Shown piece after piece: positions 32,056 to 41,920 of a DNA stretch of 64,000 nucleotides (its first letter is position 1; every line of letters starts with the position of its first letter). The translations under genes were made by a program, and so were the position numbers. The notes beneath the pieces are model-generated. The model was not told where the DNA came from. It did no database searches and saw nothing but the letters and a program-made list of their open reading frames with translations. Source of the stretch: Zygaena filipendulae (Eukaryota; Arthropoda; Insecta; Lepidoptera; Zygaenidae); contig OU015668.1 in assembly GCA_907165275.2 (NCBI GenBank), positions 9,729,658 to 9,793,657 of the forward strand, read 5' to 3'.

Positions 32056-32294
32056 ACAACGTGTTAATGAATTAACTGAAAACCTGATACATCCCATTAT
32101 AAAAAATAAACAATAATATGATTAAAATATTGTGTTACGAGCCAAATATTATGTTATAAATAATTTAGACATGGGCTAACAAAAATGAAAAAATTATAAA
32201 TATAGGTTATATATTAAAACATAGTGCGATCGATTCGCTAGTTTATTCTGAGGAAACTACTTTCTAGTTTTCAGTTAATTCATTAACACGTTGT
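32056..32294. mobile_element. M7 inverted-repeat element, complete copy
   Basis: Left ACAACGTGTTAATGAATTAA CTGAAAAC and right GTTTTCAGTTAATTCATTAA CACGTTGT are perfect inverted repeats of about 27 bp. TA lies directly outside each end, which would fit a Tc1/mariner-type target. Length about 240 bp, no coding capacity. A half copy is at 5.6 kb. Confidence 0.8.
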
Positions 32295-32563
32295 ATATGT
32301 AGATACCTACTTTAGTTGTTACGCCACGTTTTTTCTTCAGCCATAACACTAGGAAGCTGTGAAGAGCGGATATTTATGGGTGCTGTCAAAATTATTTTAA
32401 TTTTATTGACGTTAAAATTTCACACAAAATAACTTTGAATAAAAATATTTGAAGTATGTGAGAAAATAATTTGTTCTTATTCAACTATTTTGTCAAGTAT
32501 AAATGCTTTTCTATCAGGTATTATTGAAGTATAGTATGTTTATGAACCAATTGGATATTTCAA

Positions 32564-32794
32564 ATGTATTTTAAAACTAAATACGTACCCATATTTTTTG
32601 TTCATAAGAAAACATTATATTTCTCAAATCAATGTACCAATGAAATGCTCAGTATTATTGAGTATCTGTATGGATTTTTATCGATAGTCAACATAATTAT
32701 TATATCACCACTAATATCTATTGCGGCTTACTGCCTATTAATTGTCAGGAATGGCCTGACATATTTCGAACTCTTCGACAGTCCCCCATCAGAG
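32564..32794 (+). CDS. candidate exon of a hydrophobic protein (unrecognised)
   Basis: The frame from ATG 32564 encodes about 77 residues, then reaches a strong splice donor AGAG/GTAAGT at 32794/32795. Residues about 28-62 (YLYGFLSIVNIIII, then SPLISIAAYCLLIV) are two adjacent hydrophobic stretches able to span a membrane. They are followed by RNGLTYFELFDSPPSE. The frame continues past the donor for 50 codons, but that part overlaps a HelA-related repeat and is probably intron. An acceptor-like TGCTCAG at about 32646-32652 is an alternative exon start. The pattern would suit an insect multi-pass receptor, but I cannot name a family, and chance cannot be ruled out in AT-rich DNA. Confidence 0.3.
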
Positions 32795-32849
32795 GTAAGT
32801 TTATTCAACTCAACTGCTCAAATTCAACTATATTCTATCTTTGCATACA

Positions 32850-33008
32850 ATGAAATAACTAATAACTCAAAAACTACCAAACAGATTTTCATGTGGTTTT
32901 CAACAATAGATAAAGTGATTCATGAGGAAGGTTTTTATCTATAGTTTATGCTGGAATTCCCTCGGGAACTCTGGGAATGCCGCGATTAAAACCGCGGAGG
33001 ACAGGACA
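32850..33008 (+). mobile_element. HelA-related partial copy, long subtype
   Basis: CAACAATAGATAAAGTGATT, TTCCCTCGGGAACTC and GCCGCGATTAAAACCGCGG, an intact 6-bp GC stem pair around a changed loop. The end reads GGACAGGACAG instead of ACAGCTAG. Confidence 0.65.
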
Positions 33009-33654
33009 GTAAAAAAAAAAATTCAAAAAATAATAAAAAAAAAAAAAATTGTGGTATCGATAAAAAAATCACCATCCAATACCGTGAGCACATCACGTGA
33101 CGTTCTAATTAAGGCATCGGGCATACGCCGAATGTGTGTTCAATCAAGCATGTAGCCGGCCGGCGTCGTGTTTGCTTTGTAGTTAGCTGCGCAAGCGCAC
33201 ACCGACACGTCTCTTTTAATTATTTCACTATTTTTAAACATTCATATTTACATAAAACAATAATACGTGTGCAGCATACAAAGGGATGTGTAACGGCCGT
33301 GATGAAGTTATAACGCTGCCGCTTTTGGTGTCTCGTTGCTGTTGGGAAGCAATATACGAGCACGTAGAAGGATTTCAAAGGGATACGTTTTTAAAGATCC
33401 TCCAACGACAGAACTGCCCTTGACCACTTTGTTGTCTGCCTGTCTGTCTGTCGGTAAAAACTATTATTCTTGTATTTTCCGTTTATAGCTATACTGCGGG
33501 TAAAAAAATACGTACGTACAACTTGTAGTTAACAGACAGACAAGAATATATAGAAGATGCAGACAGACAAGAAAGCGAGAACACTTGTTATCTCTGAATT
33601 CGCGCGCGTGTCAAAATTCCGAAAAGGCGCGAGCAAAACCGCGTGAGATTTTTT
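33009..33654. other. unassigned stretch
   Basis: No gene recognised; CAGACAGACAAGAA occurs twice around 33534-33580, and CTGCCTGTCTGTCTGTC lies near 33437. Confidence 0.3.
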
Positions 33655-33720
33655 TAATACAAAATAAAAACATACATGCAGCCGAACATAGAACCTCCTC
33701 CTTTTTGGGAGTCGGTTAAA
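33655..33720 (+). repeat. M5 element, right end only
   Basis: GCAGCCGAACATAGAACCTC then CTCCTTTTTGGGAGTCGGTT, the M5 right terminus with GGGAG for GGAAG. Confidence 0.65.
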
Positions 33721-34278
33721 AAGGCACGTCACGCTTGTAGGTACAATTTTAGCAGATTATCCACACCAGTGTCACGTCCAATCGCACCGCTGGAGGGAGC
33801 TGCGCGCGCGCATCCGAAGGTACCTCCACCGCAATAAAACCCGATTAATGTGTATATTATTTGTGTCCGGCCGATCGTTAATTCCGATATAACGGCCGAT
33901 AATAACGATAACGATAAAAATAACGATGCGACACCGCCGATATCCTCGTACGATGATAATAATGTTGACATACCTACGTAGGTACCTATACTCGAAAAAT
34001 AAAACCTTATTTTTTTTCCTTTTGCGATTTTTTTCTTCGTCGGTTCGGTTATTAATTTTTTTAAATAAAGTCTAAGTCAAATTTTGTTCGAAATTGTTTT
34101 ATGTTTCTTTAATTTTTTTAGCGATATCGTCTTCATAGTGTAGGAGTTTAATTGGTCCATCGTTTAGGTATGGCAGCGACTTCTAGAGGTTTCTTCATAG
34201 GTTTCTTCATTTGCTATTTATTTACCAAGAGTTATTTAATGAAAAATTTGAAATATATAAAATTAATAAATACAAAAA
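33721..34278. other. unassigned stretch
   Basis: Includes a GC-rich patch at about 33755-33830 (GGAGCTGCGCGCGCGCATCC) and AACGATAACGATAAAAATAA words. No gene recognised. Confidence 0.3.
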
Positions 34279-34472
34279 TCTATAGGTATATACAAATATA
34301 TAAATGAACCACTATTTACCTTGGTCAGGGCATCACGCGTGAACGGCTCGACCAATTTCGCTAATTCTTTTTTGTTGTGTTTGTTATTGTAAGGAGAAGA
34401 AGAATAAAAGAATTTTGGGGTTCGTGCGGGAATTCCGAAACTCACGCTTGTCAAACCGCGAGGCACAGCTAG
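34279..34472 (+). mobile_element. HelA copy, diverged
   Basis: Head TCTATAGGTATATACAAATA and end CGCGAGGCACAGCTAG. The middle module (GTGAACGGCTCGACCAATTT) is related to the common core. Confidence 0.7.
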
Positions 34473-35018
34473 TATTTTATAAAAATTAAGATCCATTTAT
34501 TGCTAACGTCCCAACCGCGTCTTTACAATTAGAAAAAACAAATCAATATTATAGCTTAATATAATAATCAATAACTCAAGTTTAACTTAAAGTTAAGCGG
34601 TACTTATGATCCTGTGGATAATCTTAACGGATCGTTCGTATAAATATCGATAAAATAATGTTATTCGATCGTTAAAAGCGATTTATATCGATTAATATTG
34701 CTCACGGAACGAATTCGAATGCATGTGAATGGGATACCATTGACAAAATTATTTTAGTTTTTGGTTGTCTTGGGATATCTCTATATTATGTTATTTCATT
34801 TATTTATGATACAATATCTGATTTTATTGTTAATTTGTTAATGATCAACCTTTTTTATTAAAAGTAGTTTGTTTATACAAATTCTTAATGATAATTTAAA
34901 TGTTTTGGTTAAAATAAGATAACTTTGTTAACTTTTCTATGGGATTATAATTATGTATTTCGAGTAAAATGAATACCTACTTATTATAGTGAAATTATTT
35001 TGGATACAATGGAGTGAA
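34473..35018. other. unassigned stretch
   Basis: No feature recognised; AT-rich with several CGAT-containing words near 34620-34700. Confidence 0.3.
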
Positions 35019-35215
35019 ATCCTTACTAATATCACAGACGGCCGGTCCAATTATAAATGCAAGTTTGTTTGTTTGTTAGTTACGCTTTCACGTATTAACT
35101 ACGCAACTGATCATCACGAACTTTTGTATAAGGTACAGAGAAGGACATTTATTTTATTTTATTTTATTGATTCACAAAACATATAACATAGGTACTTTTA
35201 TTATGGAATTTTGTA
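35019..35215 (+). mobile_element. HelA copy interrupted by a LINE tail scrap
   Basis: TAAATGCAAGTTTGTTTGTT, ATCATCACGAACTTTTG and GGTACAGAGAAGGACAT, then the insertion below, then AGGTACTTTTATTATGG. The 3' end is lost. Confidence 0.6.
35149..35185 (-). mobile_element. 37-bp retroelement tail insertion
   Basis: On the minus strand this reads TTGTGAATCAATAAAATAAA and more ATAAA units, a polyadenylation signal plus tail. It is flanked by ACAT at 35145-35148 and 35186-35189. Removing it restores the HelA reading GGACATAGGTAC. Confidence 0.6.
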
Positions 35216-35335
35216 CCGTTATAAACAAACAGACGTAATTAAATGCAAAATTTCATGATTATCGGTCGAGCCGTTAGGGCGTGAAAGTGTAACATACCAA
35301 AAAAAATTCAATTCCATATTTATAATAGCGTATAT
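35216..35335 (-). mobile_element. HelA fragment, reverse orientation
   Basis: AAATGCAAAATTTCATGATT, ATCGGTCGAGCCGTTAGGGC and CATATTTATAATAG: the 5' half of a reversed copy abutting the forward copy. Confidence 0.6.
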
Positions 35336-35432
35336 GCAGCGAGCGTTCAAACCTCGCGCTTGTTCTAAGAACTTTTTGTCGTTATTTTTTTTGATAAGTA
35401 TGCTTTATTCACGTATACTTAACAAAGTATCA

Positions 35433-35657
35433 GGCCCTTATTCACTATGACCAACTACATTGCCCATAACTCGCATTCCAAAAACGCATTGCCAAACGTC
35501 CTAGATGCCAATATATTAGAAATTATTATTGTTTTCACCATAAGAAGCGTTGTAAATGTGTTTTTTTGCAGTAAAATTTCTTTGATTACGAGAGAAAGAC
35601 AGTTTTTGCTGCGTCTTATCTTAGCGCGGTGTGTTATGGTCATAGTGAATAAGGGCC
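35433..35657. mobile_element. M3 element, copy 3
   Basis: Ends GGCCCTTATTCACTATGACC and GGTCATAGTGAATAAGGGCC; 225 bp. CA precedes and CTG follows, so a CWG target is plausible but no exact duplication is visible. Confidence 0.85.
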
Positions 35658-35660
35658 CTG

Positions 35661-36048
35661 TTCTATATTATATCTTTGTGTTTATAAATCAAGGGGTAGG
35701 TACATTACTATGATAATTTAGTAAATCGGTTATTAACCAATACGCATCTACGCTGCAAACTTTGACCCCTACCAATGTAAAGTATTTGGCGACAGCAATA
35801 AAACGACTCGCCTCCGAATATTTCCACTCGTTAATTGCGACACGGCACGAATTTAATGTGCCAAAGGGTTGATTATAATTACCGTACGGTATGTGTTCCC
35901 GATAGGAGACAATGGAGTTTTGCTGCATTAGTCGCCGACTGAGTAGGGGCTTGCGCCGGTGAGTTATGAGACAATAGTAATTTCGGATGTTGAGTTTATT
36001 TTGCGCGTCTTTTGAATGTTGCTTTAATGTCGCCAAAGTTATTATGCA
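35661..36048. other. unassigned stretch
   Basis: A minus-strand frame of 115 codons (35689-36036) crosses it without any recognisable motif; I do not call it a gene. Confidence 0.3.
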
Positions 36049-36262
36049 CTAGCTGTACCCCGCGGTTTCACCCGCGTTAATTTCAGACTTCCCGCGGGAA
36101 TTCCGGGATAAAAGGTACCCTATGTGTGTGTACCCTATATGCTATTATTATTGTAAAGTTTCATTTACATAGATCCATCCAGTAGTTTTTGCGTGAAAGA
36201 GTAACAACCATCTATCCATCCGTACATTCTTACAAACTTTCACGTTTATAATATTAGTGGGA
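36049..36262 (-). mobile_element. HelA copy, full length
   Basis: On the minus strand A-TCCCACTAATATTATAAAC to CCGCGGGGTACAGCTAG-T with a perfect CGCGGGTGAAACCGCG hairpin. CCTATGTGTGTGTACCCTAT shows a local duplication of CCTATGTG. Confidence 0.85.
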
Positions 36263-36279
36263 TTATTATTATGTATAGA

Positions 36280-36320
36280 CTAGCTGACTCACGCGGTTTC
36301 GCCTACGTGCGTGTTGGATT
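36280..36320 (-). mobile_element. HelA 3' end scrap
   Basis: CTAGCTGACTCACGCGG and TTTCGCCTACGTGCG only. Confidence 0.5.
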
Positions 36321-36455
36321 GAATTGCCATCTTGAAATGCTGCGAGGTTTCACTATAGGTAGTCTTCTATCTTTGACGCATAGTATCCAAAATCCTGAAA
36401 CACATGTTTCTGTATTTGGAAACGATAGCCCAAATATCTACCATATTATATAATA

Positions 36456-36672
36456 ATCACGCGCAGTTTCACCCGCGATAATTACGGAGTTCCCGCGGCA
36501 ATTCCGGATTGCAATATAGTCTATGTTACTCACGGATAATGTAGCTTTCTAATGATGAAAGAATTTTTGAAATCGATCCAGTAAAAACTACTGTTTACTG
36601 AGCACTGAGTTAAATCATAACAAACAAACAAACAAAAAATCAAATCTTTCCTCTAGACATAGACATAACAGT
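36456..36672 (-). mobile_element. HelA copy, GATTTAACTC subtype
   Basis: CGCAGTTTCACCCGCG, GTTCCCGCGGCAATTCCGG, GTTACTCACGGATAATGTAG and (AAAC)n in AACAAACAAACAAACAAAAA. The CTAG is lost. Confidence 0.7.
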
Positions 36673-36679
36673 ATAGAGT

Positions 36680-37135
36680 ATATTAGGTATTTAATTTCGA
36701 AAACTCCGGAGTGACATAGGATGGCTACTTTTAATTTTGGAAATTTTACATACTTACTTATAGGTAATTGTTTTTATTCTTTTTCCTTGTTATTTATTTT
36801 TATTTCAATAATTTATTTATTATTTATTAGGTTCTCCAACAATGAGTACAATGCTTATAAAATAAATTCATGTAAGTACATAATAATATGCTTATTGCCT
36901 CATTAATTATAGAAGAACACAACATGCACCAATTATAGAGGTTTTTTGTTTAATATTTAATTTTTTTGGTATTTTGGTTAGATATTTTGTTATTGTTTTA
37001 TGTCGTGGCACACCACGAAAATTGTTTATTTACCGTGTGTAAATAAAAACATTTCTATTCTATTCTATTCTATTCTATTCTAAATTCCACGGAAACTCCG
37101 AAATTATTGCGAGTGAAACCGTGCAGGGAGGCTAG
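36680..37135 (+). mobile_element. HelA copy split by a LINE end
   Basis: The left part (GGAGTGACATAGGATGGC, AATTTTGGAAATT) and the right part (AAATTCCACGGAAACTCC, hairpin remnant, GGAGGCTAG) join into GGAAATTCCACGGAAACTCC when the insertion and one AAATT are removed. Confidence 0.6.
36746..37081 (+). mobile_element. 5'-truncated LINE end with (TTCTA)n tail
   Basis: About 336 bp ending GTGTAAATAAAAACATTTC followed by (TATTC)n to 37080, flanked by AAATT (36741-36745 and 37082-37086). No coding sequence left. The tail unit equals that of the 26.9-kb array and of the Jockey-like LINE at 13.5 kb. Confidence 0.65.
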
Positions 37136-37548
37136 TATAATACTTTCGCTTGATTTCGACGTGTCCATCAAGTAAACCTGTATGTTATGATGTTTTACCT
37201 CTATTATAACTTGTTACCAAAGTATTTTACATATTTGCCGCGTAGGTTTAGAAACCGCAAAGTTGACACGACAATAACTCACCGGTTTCGCCTCTTAATA
37301 GCCGATAGGATGCGCCTTTCTAGTCCTGAGGGTTCGAGGAGTCATTAGGCGAATAATTTTCGTTGTAATAAACACAAGGCGATAAATATACTAAAACCCC
37401 TTTTATTTATAAGTCTGGGGGCGGAACGTCTGGTGAGGATAGGTGCCGCGTACTAGGGCGGAATTTATTATTACTACGGCCAAGATTGTTATTGAGAAGG
37501 TTCGGTTTTTTAATTAATAATGATCAACAGTCAACGCTACAAGAAATC
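37136..37548. other. unassigned stretch
   Basis: No feature recognised. Confidence 0.3.
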
Positions 37549-37740
37549 TACACTTTTATACTAATTTGATTTTTTTGTTTGTTTGTTTGTTACGATTTAA
37601 CTCAAAAACTACTGAACCGATTTCCAAAATTCTTTCACGATTAGAAAGCTACATTATCCCTGAGTAACATAGGCTATATTGGAACCGGGAGTTCTCGCGG
37701 GAACTCCGAAATAATCGCGGGTGAAACCGCGCGGGACAGC
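37549..37740 (+). mobile_element. HelA tandem, unit 1 (GATTTAACTC subtype)
   Basis: TATACTAATTTGATTTTTTT to CCGCGCGGGACAGCTAT, with CTAT in place of CTAG. The module AACTCAAAAACTACTGAACC is typical of this subtype. Confidence 0.75.
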
Positions 37741-37943
37741 TATTATTACCTAATATTATAAAGAGGAAAAATTGGATTTTTTGTTTGTTTGTTACGATTT
37801 AACTCAAAACTGCTGGACCGATTCCAAAAAATCTTCCACCATTAGAATGCCACATTATCCCCGAGTAACATAGGCTATATTGAAACCAGTAATTCCCGCA
37901 GGAACTCCGAAATTACCGCAGGTGAAATCGCAGGGACAGCTAG
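37741..37943 (+). mobile_element. HelA tandem, unit 2
   Basis: Starts TATTACCTAATATTATAAAG at the end of unit 1 and ends GCAGGGACAGCTAG. The hairpin is altered to CCGCAGGTGAAATCGCAGG. Confidence 0.75.
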
Positions 37944-38265
37944 TAATGACTAACTCAAAAACTACTTAACCGGTTTAAAAAAAACACTTATATAAGCTAC
38001 AGTGTTTCTGAGTACTTTTCATCAGAGGGAATTCCCACGGCAACTCCCGAAATATAGGACAAAGATAACGTAGGACCATTGTTACTTTTTATCCTCGAAC
38101 GAGAAGTTCCCGAGGGAGTTGCGCAATGCACGCGGGCAGAACATAAGAGATTTAGGTCTTGCAGTAGAAAATATAGTACCTACCTACTTTTTGTCCCAAT
38201 ACTAAGAATTGCTGAGAAAATGCCAAAATTTTCGTAAATAGGTAAAACCGCGGGGGAACAGCTAG
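37944..38265 (+). mobile_element. HelA tandem, unit 3, rearranged
   Basis: Follows unit 2 at once (TAATGACTAACTCAAAAAC), contains two eroded GTACTTTTCATC/ACTTTTTATCC modules and ends CGCGGGGGAACAGCTAG. Confidence 0.65.
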
Positions 38266-38403
38266 CACGTAGTTAGGTTACCTAATTAAGATTTTGTTTT
38301 AAATTTAGGAATTAAGATAAAAAAAACTATTTTTTCAGACGTTAATTTATCTATGTATGATAACGCCTGTGGTCCTCATTAAAAATTTTAATTTTATATA
38401 AGT

Positions 38404-38752
38404 TTATCAAAATTATAAATCGACTTGGATTAGTTTCTAGAATAACGTAGAACGTAAATATGAACTTAACATCCTACTAATATTATAAATGTGAAAGTGT
38501 GAATGTTTGGATGTTTGTTACTCAATCACCCGAAAACGGCTGAACGGATTTGGATGAAATTAGGCATGCGCGTTGTCGGGGGTACAGAGAAGGACATTGG
38601 TTAGTTTTTGTCCCGGAAATCCCTCGGGAACTCCAAAATTAAAGCGGGTGAAACCGCGAGGTACAGCTAGTATTATATATCTAGTTATCAAAATTATAAA
38701 CTGACTTGGGCAAGTTTCTATGATAAAGAAGTGATAAATATGAACTTAACAT
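38404..38752 (+). repeat. direct repeats of about 68 bp around a HelA copy
   Basis: TATCAAAATTATAAATCGAC through AATATGAACTTAACAT (38404-38472) recurs as 38686-38752 with about a dozen differences. Confidence 0.7.
38472..38670 (+). mobile_element. HelA copy, full length
   Basis: A-TCCTACTAATATTATAAATG to GCGAGGTACAGCTAG-T, 199 bp with all modules in order. One of the best reference copies. Confidence 0.9.
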
Positions 38753-39227
38753 AATAAAGACGATAAAAACAACTGATTACTAAAAACTCATCAGCTGAGA
38801 TACCTGCCTAACCAATACTCGACGAAAAACACCTATACAAATAATTCAATTCGATCCGATCTCATTCGGTTAAAAGGCGTCTCGATTAAAATCATTCGGA
38901 TACAATTATCGGGGCAATAAACGAGCTTTTTTGTTTATAAAACGAACTGTGGAATACGGTCGCGCTTTCCGAGAATACCCGACGACTCGAATGTACGTGA
39001 ATCGATTATTTCACAACCGATTTTTATCGGAATTTAGAAAAGTTTGAACTTTTTTGGTGACGATTAAGACAACAACAAAAAAAAAACAAGAACCTTCCCA
39101 ATTTTTACGTGTTCGAAGAACAATAAAATTTTATGTCTCTATCGTTTTGGAACTTGAAATACTTATGGATATCGAGTGTATAAGCCAAACCACAGATAAT
39201 ATAATACTATAGAAACTAATCCTACTA
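38753..39227. other. unassigned stretch
   Basis: No feature recognised. Confidence 0.3.
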
Positions 39228-39403
39228 TCTTACTAATATTATAAATGTGAAAGTGTGGATGTTTGTTACCCAATCATGCAAAAACGGCTAAACGGATTCG
39301 GATGAAATTTGGCATGCACGTTGTCAGAGGTACAGAGAAGGACATAGGGTACTTTTTATCCCGGAATTCCCGCGGGAACTCCGAAATTACCGCGGGTGAC
39401 ACA
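39228..39403 (+). mobile_element. HelA copy, 3' end cut
   Basis: TCTTACTAATATTATAAATG to the middle of the hairpin (CCGCGGGTGAC). The final 25 bases including CTAG are replaced by the retroelement tail below. Confidence 0.8.
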
Positions 39404-39497
39404 TAATAAGATTCATTTTAAATTTGATGCATGTATTACTTTTAAGAAATTTTGTGATGCCAAATAAAGTTATGTCTATGTCTATGTCTATGTCTAA
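39404..39497 (+). mobile_element. short retroelement end with (TATGTC)n tail
   Basis: GATGCCAAATAAAG followed by four TATGTC units. Probably a LINE scrap inserted in, or joined to, the HelA copy. Confidence 0.5.
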
Positions 39498-39576
39498 TAG
39501 TACGACCTATAGTCGACAAATATAATAGTACGACCGTGAGTTTGTTCATTTATTTGAAAATTTATGCGCAATATGT

Positions 39577-39737
39577 TCCCGAGGAAGTGATCAAAAAGCA
39601 AGCTATGTCCTTCTCAGTACCCCTGACTGTAGGTATGTGCAAAATTTCGCGATGATCGGTTGAGCCGTTAAGGCGTGAAAGCGTAACAAACAAAAGAACT
39701 CACTTTGGCATTTATTTATTTATTTTTTAGCAAGGAT
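39577..39737 (-). mobile_element. HelA copy, 3' end lost
   Basis: TATGTCCTTCTCAGTACCCC, GCGATGATCGGTTGAGCCG and GGCATTTATTTATTTATTTT, the last being an expanded head. Confidence 0.65.
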
Positions 39738-39745
39738 AAAGAAGT

Positions 39746-39897
39746 ATAGCTGCTCCGCGCGGTTTCATATAAGTCATTTTCGGAGTTCCCGCAGGGATTC
39801 CGGAATAAAAAGTACATAAGGACATACCTTTCCTACAACTCTGACAACGTGTATTGTGTGTGTGTGTGTGTGTGTATTCATGATGATCGGTACCTAA
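39746..39897 (-). mobile_element. HelA copy with (GT)n expansion
   Basis: ATAGCTGCTCCGCGCGG, TTTTCGGAGTTCCCGCAGGG, and a (GT)n run at 39855-39876 in place of the GTATGCAAAATTTC segment. The head is missing. Confidence 0.65.
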
Positions 39898-41124
39898 CAC
39901 AAGCCAAAATAATTTACTGTATATGTATATGTTGGTATTGACTGTTATGTTTAGAAATGTGTGAAAAATTTATTTGAAAGAAACATAGAGAAGAGTGTAT
40001 AATTATATCATAAACAAAATTCTAGAGATTCGAGATTGACAAAAAATATCTCTGTACCTCATTTGTATGCTACAATTATAGATGCACTCTTAAAACTTTT
40101 GAAGCATATTCCAAAAGCTTACCTAGTTTAATAACACCGTCGCCGCTCTGTCTACTTACGCCATTTGGAGAAAAAAAACCTGTTTCTCCACAAAAAAAAA
40201 GATTAACTCCGATCTCGTGTGAGTCATAGCGAATTATCACGATCAATGTCGTTAACTCGTTACAAATTTCACAAATTGTAAATAACGAACATTGAAATAA
40301 AAATATCTCTGACACCTGTCAACGAGGTGGTGCTATTTGCGACAAAATCAAGATGGCCGCCGATAAATGTGAACGATCGATACGACAGGTAGTGGCAGCC
40401 TGTGAAAATCTGTCGACAGAACTACCTACGCCAGCTTATACGACAAACAAATAAAGTACTTAAATCAGTTTAATATTCATAAATATTACATAAAATGTCC
40501 AGATATATAATATGTAAAAATAAAAATTATAGCTCGATTCTTAGAACGTTGGATGTGACATGCGTATTGCGTTTGTATTATCACGGACAAAAGTCGTAAT
40601 GAAATAGAGAAAGATTTATTTAGGCAAAAGGATCAATCGCGCAAACGGCTGATGGAGATGGATGAAATATGGCAGACATGTTTTATAATATGTCAATGCC
40701 CCTGAGAGAAAAATAGGGGCTTGTTCGGTAAAGTTCCCCACCGAAGATTGGTCAACGGTATTTCTGCTACCGGTATTCAGTTGGATACCATATTTGGTCA
40801 GTATACTCTCCCTTAGTTTGCACATTACTGACACTCTACGGGGTCGGTCACTGTGCCTGCTGGTCATGGATATTGTGTACTTCGGGCAACGAAGGGCGAC
40901 CGAAACCTCATTTTCAGTCTGATTGGCTATTTATGTAGTTACAAATATTTTATTCAGATGTTAGAAAGTGTTTGGCAACAGATTTTCAACTTGAAGCCCG
41001 GCGCTAGAAACCACATACCATACAAATTCGATGATCATCAGACAAAAGCTCTGTCGTTACTATATTTTGAAACGCAGCTCTATTAGTATCGTCACAGATA
41101 ATATAATTTTTTCACCATTATCAT
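39898..41124. other. unassigned stretch
   Basis: No gene recognised. Bases 40640-40735 (CAAACGGCTGATGGAGATGG, GATGAAATATGGCAGACATG) are a decayed core of a Helitron-like repeat. Confidence 0.3.
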
Positions 41125-41300
41125 AGATCTTTACTATGGATCGATAAGATTTGATTTTTTGTGTGCTTGTCTATAAAGAATAAAGGCAAAAACTAGTGTT
41201 TTTTGTAGGAAGCTGTAGTGATATTGAGAGACATAGAGTACTTTTATGCCGGAATTCAATCGCAAACACACATTAACGCAACTAAAACCGTAGGAGATCA
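41125..41300 (+). mobile_element. HelA copy, strongly decayed
   Basis: GATAAGATTTGATTTTTTGT, GGAAGCTGTAGTGATATTGA, TTTTATGCCGGAATTC and ACTAAAACCGTAGGAGATC keep the family order without intact ends. Confidence 0.45.
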
Positions 41301-41570
41301 AATATAAGGGTTTTTGGGGATTAAATTCCTAGCTATAAGAAGGTGAGTACACTGATGAAAAGCTACAAGTAGAATATTTCCACTAGCACTCCGGTCACTG
41401 CCTGTACTTAACCCATCAACACGTCCGCGCTCGGTCACTCTTAAGATGCCGCTCGCCGATAACGCGCCCGCTGCCGCGTCGCAGCGCTAATCGCAACAGT
41501 TCACGGGTTAACGTCTCCACCGCGGGTCACCGGTGGATTGGTGAAAGCAAATCACCCAGTTCCGTACGAT

Positions 41571-41663
41571 GTTGGTACAGCAGTGCTATATGGATCAGAG
41601 AGCTGGACAATAAGGAAACGAGAAGAGCAAAAACTTCATGTCGCAGAAATGAAAATACCGTGA
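41571..41663 (+). pseudogene. RTE-like LINE reverse transcriptase scrap
   Basis: About 30 codons reading AVLYGSESWTIRKREEQKL and HVAEMKI before a stop. The motif LYGSExW...HVAEMKxLRW lies C-terminal to the catalytic palm in RTE-type LINEs. Nothing else of the element is nearby; the flanks are unrelated. Confidence 0.7.
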
Positions 41664-41744
41664 TAGGCGGGTGGTGTTGTTGGGTTGAATTTCTATTTGA
41701 ATTTACAACTTCAAGCTACCACCTTCAAGTTGTAAATCTGTCGT

Positions 41745-41920
41745 CAAGCACCTACCGGTGTTCCGGCAGCCTCCCTTGAAACCAGTTCCCATCCCCATTC
41801 CAGGTCGGCAACGCACCTGCATGCCTTCAGGTTTTCCGATGTCCATGGGCGGCGGTAATCACTTACCATCAGGTGTTCCATCTGCCCGTTTGCCCAATAT
41901 GACATCAAAAAAAAATTCAA
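41745..41920 (+). mobile_element. L3 retroelement 3' end
   Basis: CCATTCCAGGTCGGCAACGC, GTCCATGGGCGGCGGTAAT, CACTTACCATCAGGTGTTCC and an A9 tail near 41907. An uninterrupted version of the block split at 22.6 kb. Confidence 0.7.

Noticed and set aside
35689..36036. Minus-strand 115-codon frame
   Set aside because: No domain, no splice context, ordinary composition; too weak to call a gene.
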